NCBI GenBank assembly: GCA_017743475.1
Contig: JAGHYV010000001.1
Coordinates: 62,001 to 126,000 of the forward strand
Length of the DNA stretch: 64,000 nt
DNA from: Roseiflexus sp.
GTDB taxonomy: Bacteria > Chloroflexota > Chloroflexia > Chloroflexales > Roseiflexaceae
Direction: 5' to 3'
Made by a program: the position numbers and the translations under genes
The notes under the pieces: generated by a model
The model's database searches: none
Seen by the model: the letters and a program-made list of their open reading frames with translations, nothing else
Told to the model about the DNA's origin: nothing
Shown: piece by piece, positions 26,046 to 35,725 of the stretch
Layout: each line of letters begins with the position of its first letter
Position numbering within the stretch: position 1 is the stretch's first letter

Positions 26046-27590
26046 TCAGGGTGCCGGTCTGCTCCGCAACCGATACACATTCGCGTATGCTTCGTCGATT
26101 ACCAGATCGACCGGTATTCCGGCGACACTGTCTGGTTGCCCGACAAAGTAGACCGGACGATCCGGATACCGTCGTTGCGCCCGTTCGAACCAGGGATCAT
26201 CGCCTGGTTCGACAACATCGATCCAGACATCGGGACGAACGCCTTCCACCAAGCGCAGGTAGAGCAGCGTTGTTCCCTGTTCCCAATGGGTGATGACAAC
26301 CGCATCCGGCGGCAGCACGGAGAACGTCGCCGTGGCGAACTCGCGGTAGAGCCAGAGATGCTGCTTTGCCGACACTCGATAGCGCGTTGCGCCCCACCCC
26401 AGTGTCAACGCGACCAGGATGGCGATCAGCGCCACGGATCGCCAGGGCGCACGCGGTGACTGCGCCCGGCGGGTGAGCGCATCCGCGCCGACGCCGATCC
26501 ACAGCGCCCACGGTAGCAGCATCGGCAGGGTAAAAACCGGTGCGTCGCCAACCGCAGGACCAAGCAGCAAAAGGTACGTCAGCGTCGCAAAGAACACCCA
26601 GGCGGATGCGCGCCAGACCCAGACGGAAGATCGCGCCAGCACAACGCACCCAGCGACGCCAGACGCCACGCCGACCGGTCCGAACTCTAACCAGAGCCGC
26701 CTTCCGACCATCTGGATGGTGGACAGCGCCGATGCAGCGTCGGGGAGCTGGAAGATGCCGCGCCGAACCTCACCGCCCGTCAGCAGATCCGCCACATCCC
26801 ACCACGACTGTGGCGCTCCCCAGAAATAGTGCCGCGGCAACCCGTAATCCAGCCCGTCGAACGGACCAAAACGGGCGAACTGCACCAACGGATAGATCAA
26901 GGGGGTCGTGCCGATGAGAAACCAGAGCGCGATGGAGGCGAGAGCGATCACCGAAGCATGCAACGATAGATACGCGCCATCACGACGCATTGCTGCACCG
27001 CATCCAGCCACAAAGAGCGGAAGCGCGGTCACAGCAAACAAACCATGGTGTGTACACCCCAACCCCGCGATCAGCGCCGCAGGAGCGAGATACGCCGGCA
27101 TACGGCGCGCCGGGTTTTCGACCGCGCGATGCAATGCCAGCGCCAGCGCGACGATCAGGAGCGCCAGCAGCGCGTAGATTTCGGCAAGTGTAGCGGCATT
27201 CCACAAACCTGGCGCAAACCCTAGCGCCAGTGCTCCGACGCACGCAGGCAACCATTTCCCGATAACACGCCGTGCCAGCAGCGTAAACAGCGCAACCGTC
27301 AGCGCAGCGCACAGCGCCGAAACCATGGTGACCCGCCAGGCAGGTGTACCAAACGGAAGAAGACGAGTCGCCAGATGACCCATGATTGTTGCCAGCGGAT
27401 AGGTCGTCGGATGCGGAACGCCGGACAGCGTGGCGGCAAACTGGAACTCCGCCGAGTCGCCGGAAAGGACGTCGGGTGCTGCAGTAGCGCCGTACACGAG
27501 CAGAAAAACCACGAACATGAGAACGGAGAACGTCGCCGAAAGAACATGTTCCCGTGGTATCCGGAGACGTAGACAGGACGGCACCATCAT
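26046..27590 (-). CDS. DUF2723 multi-pass membrane protein (glycosyltransferase-like)
   Basis: 514 residues with about ten membrane helices. The first loop DSAEFQFAATLSGVPHPT is the signature of DUF2723, a family related to lipid-phosphate-sugar-dependent glycosyltransferases (TMEM260-like). The acidic loop after helix one is the likely catalytic face outside the membrane. The C-terminal part (DPWFERAQRRYPDRPVYFVG) is a soluble domain. Its start overlaps the stop of the M20 peptidase gene by 4 bases, so the two are translated as a pair. The glycan substrate is unknown. Confidence 0.8.
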   Translation of the reverse strand: MMVPSCLRLRIPREHVLSATFSVLMFVVFLLVYGATAAPDVLSGDSAEFQFAATLSGVPHPTTYPLATIMGHLATRLLPFGTPAWRVTMVSALCAALTVALFTLLARRVIGKWLPACVGALALGFAPGLWNAATLAEIYALLALLIVALALALHRAVENPARRMPAYLAPAALIAGLGCTHHGLFAVTALPLFVAGCGAAMRRDGAYLSLHASVIALASIALWFLIGTTPLIYPLVQFARFGPFDGLDYGLPRHYFWGAPQSWWDVADLLTGGEVRRGIFQLPDAASALSTIQMVGRRLWLEFGPVGVASGVAGCVVLARSSVWVWRASAWVFFATLTYLLLLGPAVGDAPVFTLPMLLPWALWIGVGADALTRRAQSPRAPWRSVALIAILVALTLGWGATRYRVSAKQHLWLYREFATATFSVLPPDAVVITHWEQGTTLLYLRLVEGVRPDVWIDVVEPGDDPWFERAQRRYPDRPVYFVGQPDSVAGIPVDLVIDEAYANVYRLRSRPAP

Positions 27591-28933
27591 GCACTGAGGG
27601 TTGTAGCGGAACAGGCGTAGAGCACCTCAATCAAATGCTGCCCGTGACGCACCAGATCAGGGAGGGGAATACATTCATTCGCGCCGAAGATTGCGCTCGA
27701 CGGGCGCGCAACGCCAATCGAAGCAACAGGAATGCCGAACGCCTCGGCGAAGTAGAATAAGGGCATGGTAAACGGACCGCGTGGCAGAATGGTGAGCGGT
27801 TGACCGTGGATATATCTGCCGACGTCGCTCACCAGGCGCACGAAGGGATCATCAATAGGCGACTGGGCAGGCGGGTATCCGCCCGGCAGACGCTCGATCA
27901 GGATGTCGGGCAACCCTTTAGCGGCAAGGTGCGCCTGAAGTGCATCAACGACTTCCTGCGGATGCTGTCGCGGCACCAGTTGAAAGTCTAACCGCGCAAC
28001 CGCACTGCGCGGTATCACTGGCAGATCGCTGACTGGCTCAGTGTGTAGCATGCCAATATTGCATGTTGGCAGGGTCACTTCCGAGCGCACCAGCGGTGCG
28101 CCTGTCAACCCAAAGAGAAACTGATTGACCTGCCAGGCGCCGCGACGTCCTGCTTCGTCTGCCAGCACAGTGCGCAGGATGCGATTCTCCTCGGTGGTCG
28201 GACCTTCGATGGTATCGTAGAAACCGCCGATCAGAATCTCCTCCTGATCGGTTTTGATCTGATTGAGCGCCCAGATTAGACGCCAGAGCGGATTGGGAAC
28301 ACTGGCTGCCATGCCAGCGGGCAACACCGTTTGCGCCTCCTGCGACCGCAGCATGAGCTGCACCAACCCTTTCACGCCGCTGTAGCAGAACGGCAGTCCG
28401 CTGGCATCGCGATCCCCTCCGCTCGCCAGGCATGCATCAGCTCTGAAGAGTGCACGGCAGTTGGCAATTAATGAACCCAGGTAGGGACTCCCTATCAGGT
28501 AGTCGCCTTCAGCCACCACAACGACACCGCAAGGCAACTCGCCTTCCGCTTCGATCACTGCAGCGATCGCGTTGAGATGCGCTGCCAGTGGTCCTTTTCC
28601 ATCCGCCACACCGCGCCCGTAAACCATCCCATCTCGTTCGGCAAGCTGGAACGGGTCGTGCAGCCAGGCGCGCCAGGGACCCGGAGAAGGGGTGTCGTAG
28701 TGATGATAGAGCAAAAGGGTGAACGGTCGACGTCCGCTGCGCCATCCAATCACGATCGGTGCGCCTGGCGTTGGACGCACTTCGACTTTCAAGCCGCGAC
28801 TGCGCATCATTGCCGCAATGCGCACAGCAACCATACGCAACTCATCGGTTTGACCGGTGCTACTCACCATGCGAATGAGTTGCTCCAGGTCACAGATAAG
28901 TTGATCGGTTGAGATAACGGCTGGTTCTGTCAC
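27587..28933 (-). CDS. M20-family metallopeptidase
   Basis: 448 residues. The dinuclear zinc site is visible: LLYHHYDTPSPG (His and Asp in HYD), then GRGVADGKG (bridging Asp), and AEGDYLIGS in place of the usual EGEEEIGS. A dimerisation insert follows. Enzymes of this type cleave dipeptides or deacylate amino acids; the altered GD motif leaves the exact activity open. The start is GTG 28933 with GGAG 8 bases upstream; the longer upstream frame is not protein-like. It is the first gene of a pair with the DUF2723 protein. Confidence 0.85.
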   Translation of the reverse strand: MTEPAVISTDQLICDLEQLIRMVSSTGQTDELRMVAVRIAAMMRSRGLKVEVRPTPGAPIVIGWRSGRRPFTLLLYHHYDTPSPGPWRAWLHDPFQLAERDGMVYGRGVADGKGPLAAHLNAIAAVIEAEGELPCGVVVVAEGDYLIGSPYLGSLIANCRALFRADACLASGGDRDASGLPFCYSGVKGLVQLMLRSQEAQTVLPAGMAASVPNPLWRLIWALNQIKTDQEEILIGGFYDTIEGPTTEENRILRTVLADEAGRRGAWQVNQFLFGLTGAPLVRSEVTLPTCNIGMLHTEPVSDLPVIPRSAVARLDFQLVPRQHPQEVVDALQAHLAAKGLPDILIERLPGGYPPAQSPIDDPFVRLVSDVGRYIHGQPLTILPRGPFTMPLFYFAEAFGIPVASIGVARPSSAIFGANECIPLPDLVRHGQHLIEVLYACSATTLSA

Positions 28934-29001
28934 AGGAGTGCTCCGTCGATGACGAAACTGTAACCGATTATAGCATGGAGCACAACAACTGGTTGCCGGT
29001 A

Positions 29002-29031
29002 TTGGACAAATTGGCGCAACCCTGGTACACT
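29002..29031 (+). promoter_or_regulatory. Candidate promoter for the binding-protein gene
   Basis: TTGGAC at 29002-29007 and TACACT at 29026-29031, 18 bp apart. Transcription would begin only a few bases before ATG 29042, and no ribosome binding site is visible, so the mRNA may be leaderless. Confidence 0.45.
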
Positions 29032-29041
29032 CCCAGGGCGT

Positions 29042-30856
29042 ATGATCCAACAACGACTCAGAAGCGCTGCGCGGTTGATCACGCTGCTTGCCTTCGCAGG
29101 CATCGCGCTGGCAGGTTGCACAATTGAAGGCGGTGTTCCGACTCCGACCATCGTCCCAACCATAGCGCCGATCGGTCCGATCTCCACTGGTGCAGTCATC
29201 GCTGAACGTATGGCAGAGCGCAGCGACACATGGATGATCGGGACGCTCGATCTTCCGTTGGACATTTACCCGTATCCCCAATCGGCAGCGACCCAGCGCG
29301 CAATGGCGCCGATTACCGAACTTCTGTTTCCAGCGCCGATCCTGACCTATAACTACGGGTACACTGTGACGGGCGTCCTCGAGCGTATTCCGACCCTCGA
29401 AAATGGTGATGTCGAACTGCGCAAAGTTGATGTGTACCTGGATGCGACCGGCGCGATAACCACCACAGCGACCGATGTCGTAACCCAGGTTGATCAACTA
29501 GTTATCACCTTTCGCTGGAACCCGCAACTGCGCTGGTCTGATGGCACACCCGTCACCGCTGATGATTCGGTTTTCGCCTACGAACTGGCAAAGGCAGCGC
29601 CGCCGGGCGACGCTGCAGCCGAGTTGCTGGCGCGGACAGCCGCATACGAGAAGGTTGACAATCATACAACACGCGCCATCCTGCGTCCTGATTACGTTGG
29701 CCCAGCGTATTTCATGAGTTATTGGACCCCTCTGCCACGCCATCTGCTTCGGGGCGTCGATCCAGCGCGGGTGCGCCAGAGCGAGTTCGCGCAGCGTCCG
29801 GTCGGGTACGGTCCCTACGCTCTTGTTGAACGAACTTCTACCGAACTGCGCTTTGAGCGCAATCCGTACTATTTTGGTCCGACACCTTCCGCGTCACGCC
29901 TGGTGATTCGTAATTTCGCCGATCTTGAACTGTTGCGCGCCAATCTGCTCAACGGCAATCTTGACCTGGGATTTGCCGATCGTATTCCGCCAGCGATTCT
30001 GGATCGTTTTGATAGCGATGCAAGCGAACAAACATTGCAGGTGATGACCGTCCCCAACCCCATCTGGGAGCATATTGTGTTCAACCTGGACGTTCCAATC
30101 CTTCAAGACATTCGTGTGCGGCGCGCAATCGCATATGGCACGAACCGGCAGGCAATCGTCGATGCGCTGTTCGACGGACGGACGCCGGTACTGGACAGTT
30201 GGGTGCTGCCAGGTGATCAACTCGCCGCTCCGCCTGACCTGTTAACCCGCTATCCCTATGATCCGGATCAGGCGCGACGGTTACTTGAAGAGGCAGGGTA
30301 TACCGATCCTGACGGCGATGGCATCCGCGCCGCCGCCGACGGGGTCACGCTAACGCTGCAATTGCTGACCACCCAGGGGAGCGCCGTGCGTGGCGAGATT
30401 GCCCGACGATTCCAGCAGGATATGCGTGCCCTCGGCATTGAGATTGAGATCAACGAAACACCGTCCGAAGAGATGTTTAATGCCGACGGTCCTCTCTACC
30501 TGCGACAGTTCGATCTGGCGCTCTTTGGATGGATTGCTGGTGCGGAGCCGGGTGGATTGCAACTCTGGAGTTGTGCCGCGGTTCCATCTGAGAGCAATGG
30601 GTATCGTGGCGAAAACTTCGCCGGTTGGTGCTTCCGCGATGCTGATCGCGCTGTGCGAATTGCTGATACAACCCTTGATCCAGTCGAGCGCGCAGAAGCA
30701 TATCTGCGTCAGCAGCAACTCTGGACACAGGAACTGCCAGCGCTGCCCCTCTTTCAGCGGTTGAGCATTATCGTGGCAAACCCCAGCGTCCAGGGGCTTT
30801 TGCCCGATGCTCTTGCCCCCGTGACGTGGAATGTAGCTGCGTGGAAGCGGAAGTAA
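29042..30856 (+). CDS. ABC transporter substrate-binding lipoprotein, peptide/nickel type
   Basis: 604 residues. The N terminus is a lipoprotein signal peptide ending in the lipobox LAGC. The mature part is an SBP_bac_5 (OppA/DppA) protein: VITFRWNPQLRWSDGTPVTA, FERNPYYFGPTP, DIRVRRAIAYGTNRQAIVD and the C-terminal FQRLSIIVANPSVQG. It should capture oligopeptides or similar solutes outside the membrane. No permease or ATPase genes adjoin it. An EF-like acidic phrase DPDGDGIRAA lies within the ligand domain, as often seen in Chloroflexota homologues. Confidence 0.9.
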   Translation: MIQQRLRSAARLITLLAFAGIALAGCTIEGGVPTPTIVPTIAPIGPISTGAVIAERMAERSDTWMIGTLDLPLDIYPYPQSAATQRAMAPITELLFPAPILTYNYGYTVTGVLERIPTLENGDVELRKVDVYLDATGAITTTATDVVTQVDQLVITFRWNPQLRWSDGTPVTADDSVFAYELAKAAPPGDAAAELLARTAAYEKVDNHTTRAILRPDYVGPAYFMSYWTPLPRHLLRGVDPARVRQSEFAQRPVGYGPYALVERTSTELRFERNPYYFGPTPSASRLVIRNFADLELLRANLLNGNLDLGFADRIPPAILDRFDSDASEQTLQVMTVPNPIWEHIVFNLDVPILQDIRVRRAIAYGTNRQAIVDALFDGRTPVLDSWVLPGDQLAAPPDLLTRYPYDPDQARRLLEEAGYTDPDGDGIRAAADGVTLTLQLLTTQGSAVRGEIARRFQQDMRALGIEIEINETPSEEMFNADGPLYLRQFDLALFGWIAGAEPGGLQLWSCAAVPSESNGYRGENFAGWCFRDADRAVRIADTTLDPVERAEAYLRQQQLWTQELPALPLFQRLSIIVANPSVQGLLPDALAPVTWNVAAWKRK

Positions 30857-31250
30857 ACGCTTCCAATGCTTAATCTCCGGCGCTTATCTGTTGCAACGTC
30901 TCCTAACGACTGTAAAAAACGAACACAATCACCATCGCGTGCCGCGCCTGATTCCAACCTCGCAGATACGTTGCCAGCAGGAGCGGACATGATCAGCAAA
31001 CTGACAATGCTGACAATAACCCGTGTTCACTCGCCGGTGAAAGCCAATAGGGCGCCATATATCAGCGCGCTTGCGCCAATCAGGGTGCAGATAGTGATGA
31101 AACTCCGCCGCTGAGTGATGGTGAAATACCATGCTTCCTTTCGGTTGAGGAGGGATGCTGAGGCAGATAGCACTATATTTTCTAAGTATCGCAAAGAAGG
31201 AACCGTTTCGCAATCACGAACCCACGTCCTGCACCCCTGGTATCGCGATA
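30857..31250. other. Gene-poor gap before dnaE
   Basis: No convincing gene. A minus-strand open frame ending at 31027 encodes a short hydrophobic segment (FITICTLIGASALIYGALLA), which might be a membrane micropeptide, but it lacks a good start and ribosome binding site. Confidence 0.35.
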
Positions 31251-31291
31251 CTATCCACAATAATCTCTTACACATCCACAGATTATCCACT
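31251..31291 (+). promoter_or_regulatory. Cluster of DnaA-box-like 9-mers upstream of dnaE
   Basis: CTATCCACA (31251-31259), ACATCCACA (31272-31280) and TTATCCACT (31283-31291) are all in one orientation. Two match TTATCCACA at 8 of 9 positions and the middle one at 7. They lie just before the candidate dnaE promoter and may link dnaE expression to DnaA. Confidence 0.4.
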
Positions 31292-31320
31292 TCACCGATC
31301 TCGCATGGGTGTGCTATACT
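31291..31320 (+). promoter_or_regulatory. Candidate dnaE promoter
   Basis: TTCACC at 31291-31296 and TATACT at 31315-31320 with an 18-bp spacer. The leader to ATG 31516 would be about 190 bases. Confidence 0.45.
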
Positions 31321-31515
31321 TGCACTGTTGACGCCGACGATACCTGCTGTGCGTTCGTTGTTATGTTGAGCCGCCGCATTCTGATGCGTTCTGACTGACA
31401 CCTGCCCGAAAAGGGATCAGCATATGCTGCTTTGGAAGGTATTGTCTGGTTGAATCGTCAATTCCAGGTGTAAAGCATTTAATCTGTATATCGCCAGGCT
31501 TTGCGGAGCACTCCT

Positions 31516-34500
31516 ATGAACGATTTTGTCCATCTGCACGTCCACTCTGAATACAGTCTGCTCGACGGCTACGCTGCCACGAGCGCTATCGCTGAGCGCG
31601 CTGTCGAATTGGGGATGGACAGCATCGCCCTGACTGACCATGGTGTGATGTATGGCGTCATGGAGTTCTATGCCAACGCAAAGAAAGCGGGCATCAAGCC
31701 GATCATTGGGCTGGAAGCGTACATGGCGCCCGGATCGCGCCGCGATGCAACGAGCCGCAATGCGAAGAACTACTACCATCTGCTCCTGCTAGCGAAGGAC
31801 GAGGTCGGCTACCGCAACCTGGTGCGCCTGACAACGCGCGCTCATCTTGAAGGCATGGGAAAGGGGGTCTTTGCCCGTCCGCGCATTGACCGGGAACTGC
31901 TGGAGCAGTACCACGACGGGTTGATTGTCACATCTGCTTGCATCGCTGGCGAAGTCATCCAGCGGCTGATCGAAAAGCAAAAGGATCAGGCACGCGAAAT
32001 TGCTGCCTGGTACCGCGACTTGCTTGGACCCGACAACTATTTCATCGAACTGCAACTGCACGACAATACGCCGGAACTCGAGGAGATCAACGATGAACTG
32101 GTGCGTATCAGCAAGGAATTGGGGATTCCGCTGGTGGTCACCAACGATACGCACTTTGTCCGCCCGGAAGACCTTGAAGCCCACACCATGATCCTGGCGC
32201 TCGGCTACAACATGACCCTCAAGGAGTTGTGCGCGAAGAACTATCAGATGGACGCTACCTACCACATCATGTCGGGCGAAGAGATGTGGCGCCGGTTTAA
32301 GAAATATGGCACAGCGCCGCTCGAAAATACGCGCCGCATTGCTGAGCGCTGCAACCTGACCCTGGAATTCGGGCGCGTCCAGCTGCCGACAATCGATATT
32401 CCCGAAGGACATGATGCCGCTTCCTACCTCCGCCTGGTCTGCGAGGAAGGATTAATGCGCCGATTCAACGGCAACCCGCCGGAAGAGTATGTCAAACGCC
32501 TGGCGTATGAGCTCGATGTGATCAATCAAACCGGCTTCCCAGATTACATGCTGATTGTCTGGGACTACGTTAAGTTTGCGCGGTCGCGCGGCATTCCCTG
32601 CCTGCCGCGCGGGTCGGCAGGCGCATCGCTCATCCTCTACTGTCTGGGCATTACCGATGTCGATCCGGTGAAGAACAAACTCCTCTTTGAGCGCTTCCTC
32701 AGCCCGGAACGCCTGGAGATGCCGGATATTGATATCGATTTCGCCGATAGTCGCCGCCACGAGGTGCTAGAGTACATCGCGGCGAAGTATGGGCGCGAGA
32801 ACACGGCGCAGATCATCACCTATGGTACGCTCGGCGCCAAAGCCGCCCTGCGCGATATCGGGCGCGTCCTGGAGATTCCATTGAACGAGGTGGATCGCGT
32901 TGCCAGACTTATTCCGGCGCTGCCGGTTGGAACCACGATTGCGCAGGCGCTCGAACGAGTGCCAGAGTTGAAACAGATCTACACGACGAACCCGGACCTG
33001 GCGCGGCTGATCGATTGGGCGCAGAAAGTCGAAGGGCGCATGAAAAGCGTTGGCACGCATGCCTGCGGTGTGGTCGTCAGTCGCACGCCGCTTGAAGACA
33101 TTGTGCCGCTGCAACGCACGACGAAAGACGAGAACGCGCTCATGGCAGCATTTGAGGGTCCAACGTTGCAGAAGATGGGGCTGTTGAAGATGGACGTGCT
33201 CGGATTGACCAACCTTTCGGTCGTCGCTGAGGCGCTGGAGTATATTGCGCAGACAACCGGCAGAAAAATGGAACTCGCCGATATTCCGCTCGACGACCCG
33301 AAGGTGTTTGAGGCGCTCAGTCGCGGTGAAACAACGAACGTGTTCCAGCTCGAAAGTCCGGGCATGACTCGCTATCTGATGCAACTCAAGCCCACCCGTG
33401 TTGAAGATCTGTACGCGATGGTCGCCCTCTATCGCCCTGGCCCACTCGAGCAAATCCCCGTCTATATTCATAACAAGAACAATCCGCAGGATATTAAGTA
33501 TCTCCACCCAATCCTAAAACCGATCCTCGAAGACACCTATGGCGTGATTGTCTACCAGGAACAGATCATGCGCCTGCTCCAGGAAGTCGCTGACTACACC
33601 CTGGGTCAGGCGTACATTGTCATCAAAGCCATCAGTAAAAAAGACAAAAAGTTGATGGCAGAGAACGAGGTGAAGTTCAAACAGGGGTGTCTCCGCAAAG
33701 GATTGACCCAGGAGCAAGCGGATCAGTTGTGGGAACTGATCCTGCCGTTTGCCGGGTACTCGTTCAATCGACCGCACTCAACGCTCTATGGTCTGCTCAG
33801 TTATCAGACAGCCTGGCTCAAGGTGAACTATCCGGTCGAGTACATGGCGGCAGTGTTGAAGGGCGCTGGCGGTGTGACTGAAGATATCGCCAAAGCGGTC
33901 AATGAATGTCGCCAGCGCGGTGTTCCGGTACTCGGTCCCGACATTAATGCCAGCGCACTCGATTTTACGATCCGCGAATTTCGCGATCCGTCCGATGGTC
34001 AGATCCGGCGCGGCATCCTGTTCGGGCTGGCGGCAATCAAGAATGTGGGCGCTGGACCAATCGAGGCAATCCTGCGCGAGCGTGATGCAAACGGTCCATT
34101 CCGGTCGCTGGAAGATCTGTGCGAACGGGTGGACCGTCATGCCTTGAACAAACGGGTGCTCGAAAGCCTGATCAAAGCTGGTGCGCTCGACCCACTTCCC
34201 GGCACGCGCAGGCAGAAGCTGGCGATCCTCGACACGGCGATGGAGGCGGGCGCACGCGCTCAGAAGAACCGTGAAACCGGACAGATCGACATGTTTGGCA
34301 ATATCGTCGCTGATACGGATGCCCCGATCGGTGCGATCCCGCTGCCGACGATCAACGAGACTCCTGATGATCGGAAGGAGCAATTGGCATGGGAAAAAGA
34401 ATTGCTTGGCGTCGTCTTTTCAAGCGACCCACGTAAGGCAGTGCTGGCGGACGCTTCCATCGACAATCGCGTGCCGCTCGCCGCGCTCCGCGACCCGGAA

Positions 34501-35355
34501 GGGTTGCAGGAATATATGGGCAGGGTGCATACCTTTGCTGGCATGCTGACGCGCGTTCGCGCAATTTCGACAAAAAAGGGCGACTCAATGCTAGTTGCGG
34601 CGCTCGAAGATGAAAATGAAGATGTTGTCGAACTCGTTGCCTTTCCTAAAGCCTGCGAAAAATATCGCGATCTGCTCCGTCAAGACGCTCTGCTCGTTGT
34701 GCAGGCAAAAGTCGATGAGCGCAATGGCGTCGTGCAACTGGTGCTCGAACATGCGGCGCACCTCGACCTATCGGCAGCCGCACCGCTGCCAGATGCGCCT
34801 GAAATGGATCTCGAAGGACTGGCAGAGGAGGACGATAGCATTGTTCTCCCGGAGATCGTCCTACATGCAACAGTGCCAGATGAAGCAGCATGCTCCTCCA
34901 CACCATCCGTTCCTGCAACCGCAACGGCGACACCGTCGGAGTCCACCCCTGTGGAGATGGGGGCAACATCTCCATCGTCGACCCCGGCTGCGCCGCCGGT
35001 AACCACCCCCATTTCAATTATCAAACCGCACGCCACACCCCGCCTACGACCGTCTGCTGCACCAAACGGCAACGGGCATGACCATTACCCGCCCCAGATC
35101 AATGGCGGATCCGCACAGGGACGTACCATGCGCCTGCGTTTTCGTCGCACCGGCGATCACGACTCAGACATCCGCCTGATGCAGCACATCTACGATCTGC
35201 TGCGTGGACGTGATGGCTCGGACCAGGTTGTGATACAACTGGACACTGCCGATCGTCGAGTGCTGCTGCGCATGCGTCGGACGATCACCTGCGATGACGA
35301 ATTGATTGGAGCGCTGCGCGATACACTCGGACCAGAGTGCGTTTCGGTGGAATAG
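31516..35355 (+). CDS. dnaE: DNA polymerase III alpha subunit
   Basis: 1279 residues. The N-terminal PHP domain (HLHVHSEYSLLDG) is followed by the polymerase core with catalytic Asp residues in PDIDIDF near 403, the YQEQIMRLLQEVA and GYSFNRPHS region, helix-hairpin-helix and an OB domain (FAGMLTRVRAISTKKGDS). A Pro/Thr/Ser-rich linker (about 1110-1190) leads to a small C-terminal domain (MRLRFRRTG to the end) that resembles the tau/clamp-side tail. The linker makes it longer than typical DnaE1 (about 1160). ATG 31516 has GGAG upstream; an in-frame TTG at 31501 is less likely. Confidence 0.95.
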   Translation: MNDFVHLHVHSEYSLLDGYAATSAIAERAVELGMDSIALTDHGVMYGVMEFYANAKKAGIKPIIGLEAYMAPGSRRDATSRNAKNYYHLLLLAKDEVGYRNLVRLTTRAHLEGMGKGVFARPRIDRELLEQYHDGLIVTSACIAGEVIQRLIEKQKDQAREIAAWYRDLLGPDNYFIELQLHDNTPELEEINDELVRISKELGIPLVVTNDTHFVRPEDLEAHTMILALGYNMTLKELCAKNYQMDATYHIMSGEEMWRRFKKYGTAPLENTRRIAERCNLTLEFGRVQLPTIDIPEGHDAASYLRLVCEEGLMRRFNGNPPEEYVKRLAYELDVINQTGFPDYMLIVWDYVKFARSRGIPCLPRGSAGASLILYCLGITDVDPVKNKLLFERFLSPERLEMPDIDIDFADSRRHEVLEYIAAKYGRENTAQIITYGTLGAKAALRDIGRVLEIPLNEVDRVARLIPALPVGTTIAQALERVPELKQIYTTNPDLARLIDWAQKVEGRMKSVGTHACGVVVSRTPLEDIVPLQRTTKDENALMAAFEGPTLQKMGLLKMDVLGLTNLSVVAEALEYIAQTTGRKMELADIPLDDPKVFEALSRGETTNVFQLESPGMTRYLMQLKPTRVEDLYAMVALYRPGPLEQIPVYIHNKNNPQDIKYLHPILKPILEDTYGVIVYQEQIMRLLQEVADYTLGQAYIVIKAISKKDKKLMAENEVKFKQGCLRKGLTQEQADQLWELILPFAGYSFNRPHSTLYGLLSYQTAWLKVNYPVEYMAAVLKGAGGVTEDIAKAVNECRQRGVPVLGPDINASALDFTIREFRDPSDGQIRRGILFGLAAIKNVGAGPIEAILRERDANGPFRSLEDLCERVDRHALNKRVLESLIKAGALDPLPGTRRQKLAILDTAMEAGARAQKNRETGQIDMFGNIVADTDAPIGAIPLPTINETPDDRKEQLAWEKELLGVVFSSDPRKAVLADASIDNRVPLAALRDPEGLQEYMGRVHTFAGMLTRVRAISTKKGDSMLVAALEDENEDVVELVAFPKACEKYRDLLRQDALLVVQAKVDERNGVVQLVLEHAAHLDLSAAAPLPDAPEMDLEGLAEEDDSIVLPEIVLHATVPDEAACSSTPSVPATATATPSESTPVEMGATSPSSTPAAPPVTTPISIIKPHATPRLRPSAAPNGNGHDHYPPQINGGSAQGRTMRLRFRRTGDHDSDIRLMQHIYDLLRGRDGSDQVVIQLDTADRRVLLRMRRTITCDDELIGALRDTLGPECVSVE

Positions 35356-35357
35356 TA

Positions 35358-35378
35358 GGGCGCAGCGCGGCTGCGCCC
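35358..35378 (+). terminator. Perfect GC-rich hairpin after dnaE
   Basis: GGGCGCAGC and GCTGCGCCC form a perfect 9-bp stem with a 3-base loop, 3 bases past the dnaE stop. No T run follows, so it may be a repeat-derived hairpin or a factor-dependent stop. A related hairpin lies at 52757-52777, and weaker ones at about 35409-35456. Confidence 0.5.
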
Positions 35379-35638
35379 GGACAGGTGGAAGAGATCGCGC
35401 TTGGCGGCGCAGGGGCGCAGTGGGGGCACCGCAGGGGCGCAGCGCAGCTGCACCCGTACAGACGGTATTGTTCCCCGGATCTGCCCAAAACCCGTGCATA
35501 CACAGTACAAAACTGTGCAACCAAAATGCAACCTCCTCAGGCAGGATGTTGTTTCTTTGGCTTTCTTATGCTGTAGAAACCTGTTGATGGAAAAGATGAA
35601 AGGATGATGAGAAACCTTTTCAAAATCTGTTCAAAACA

Positions 35639-35667
35639 TTGACAAAGGGTTGTGAACGATATATAAT
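35639..35667 (+). promoter_or_regulatory. Consensus sigma-70 promoter of the ECF sigma gene
   Basis: TTGACA (35639-35644) and TATAAT (35662-35667) are both perfect and 17 bp apart, the strongest promoter seen in the window. Transcription would start near 35674, giving a leader of about 50 bases to ATG 35726. Confidence 0.85.
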
Positions 35668-35725
35668 CAACGTGAAACTAAGGTCGAGGCAAGCAGCCTC
35701 ACGGCAAGAGAAAAGAGGTTCTTCC

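Noticed and set aside
31027-31170. Possible membrane micropeptide on the minus strand
   Set aside because: A hydrophobic segment is present, but no ATG or ribosome binding site supports it.
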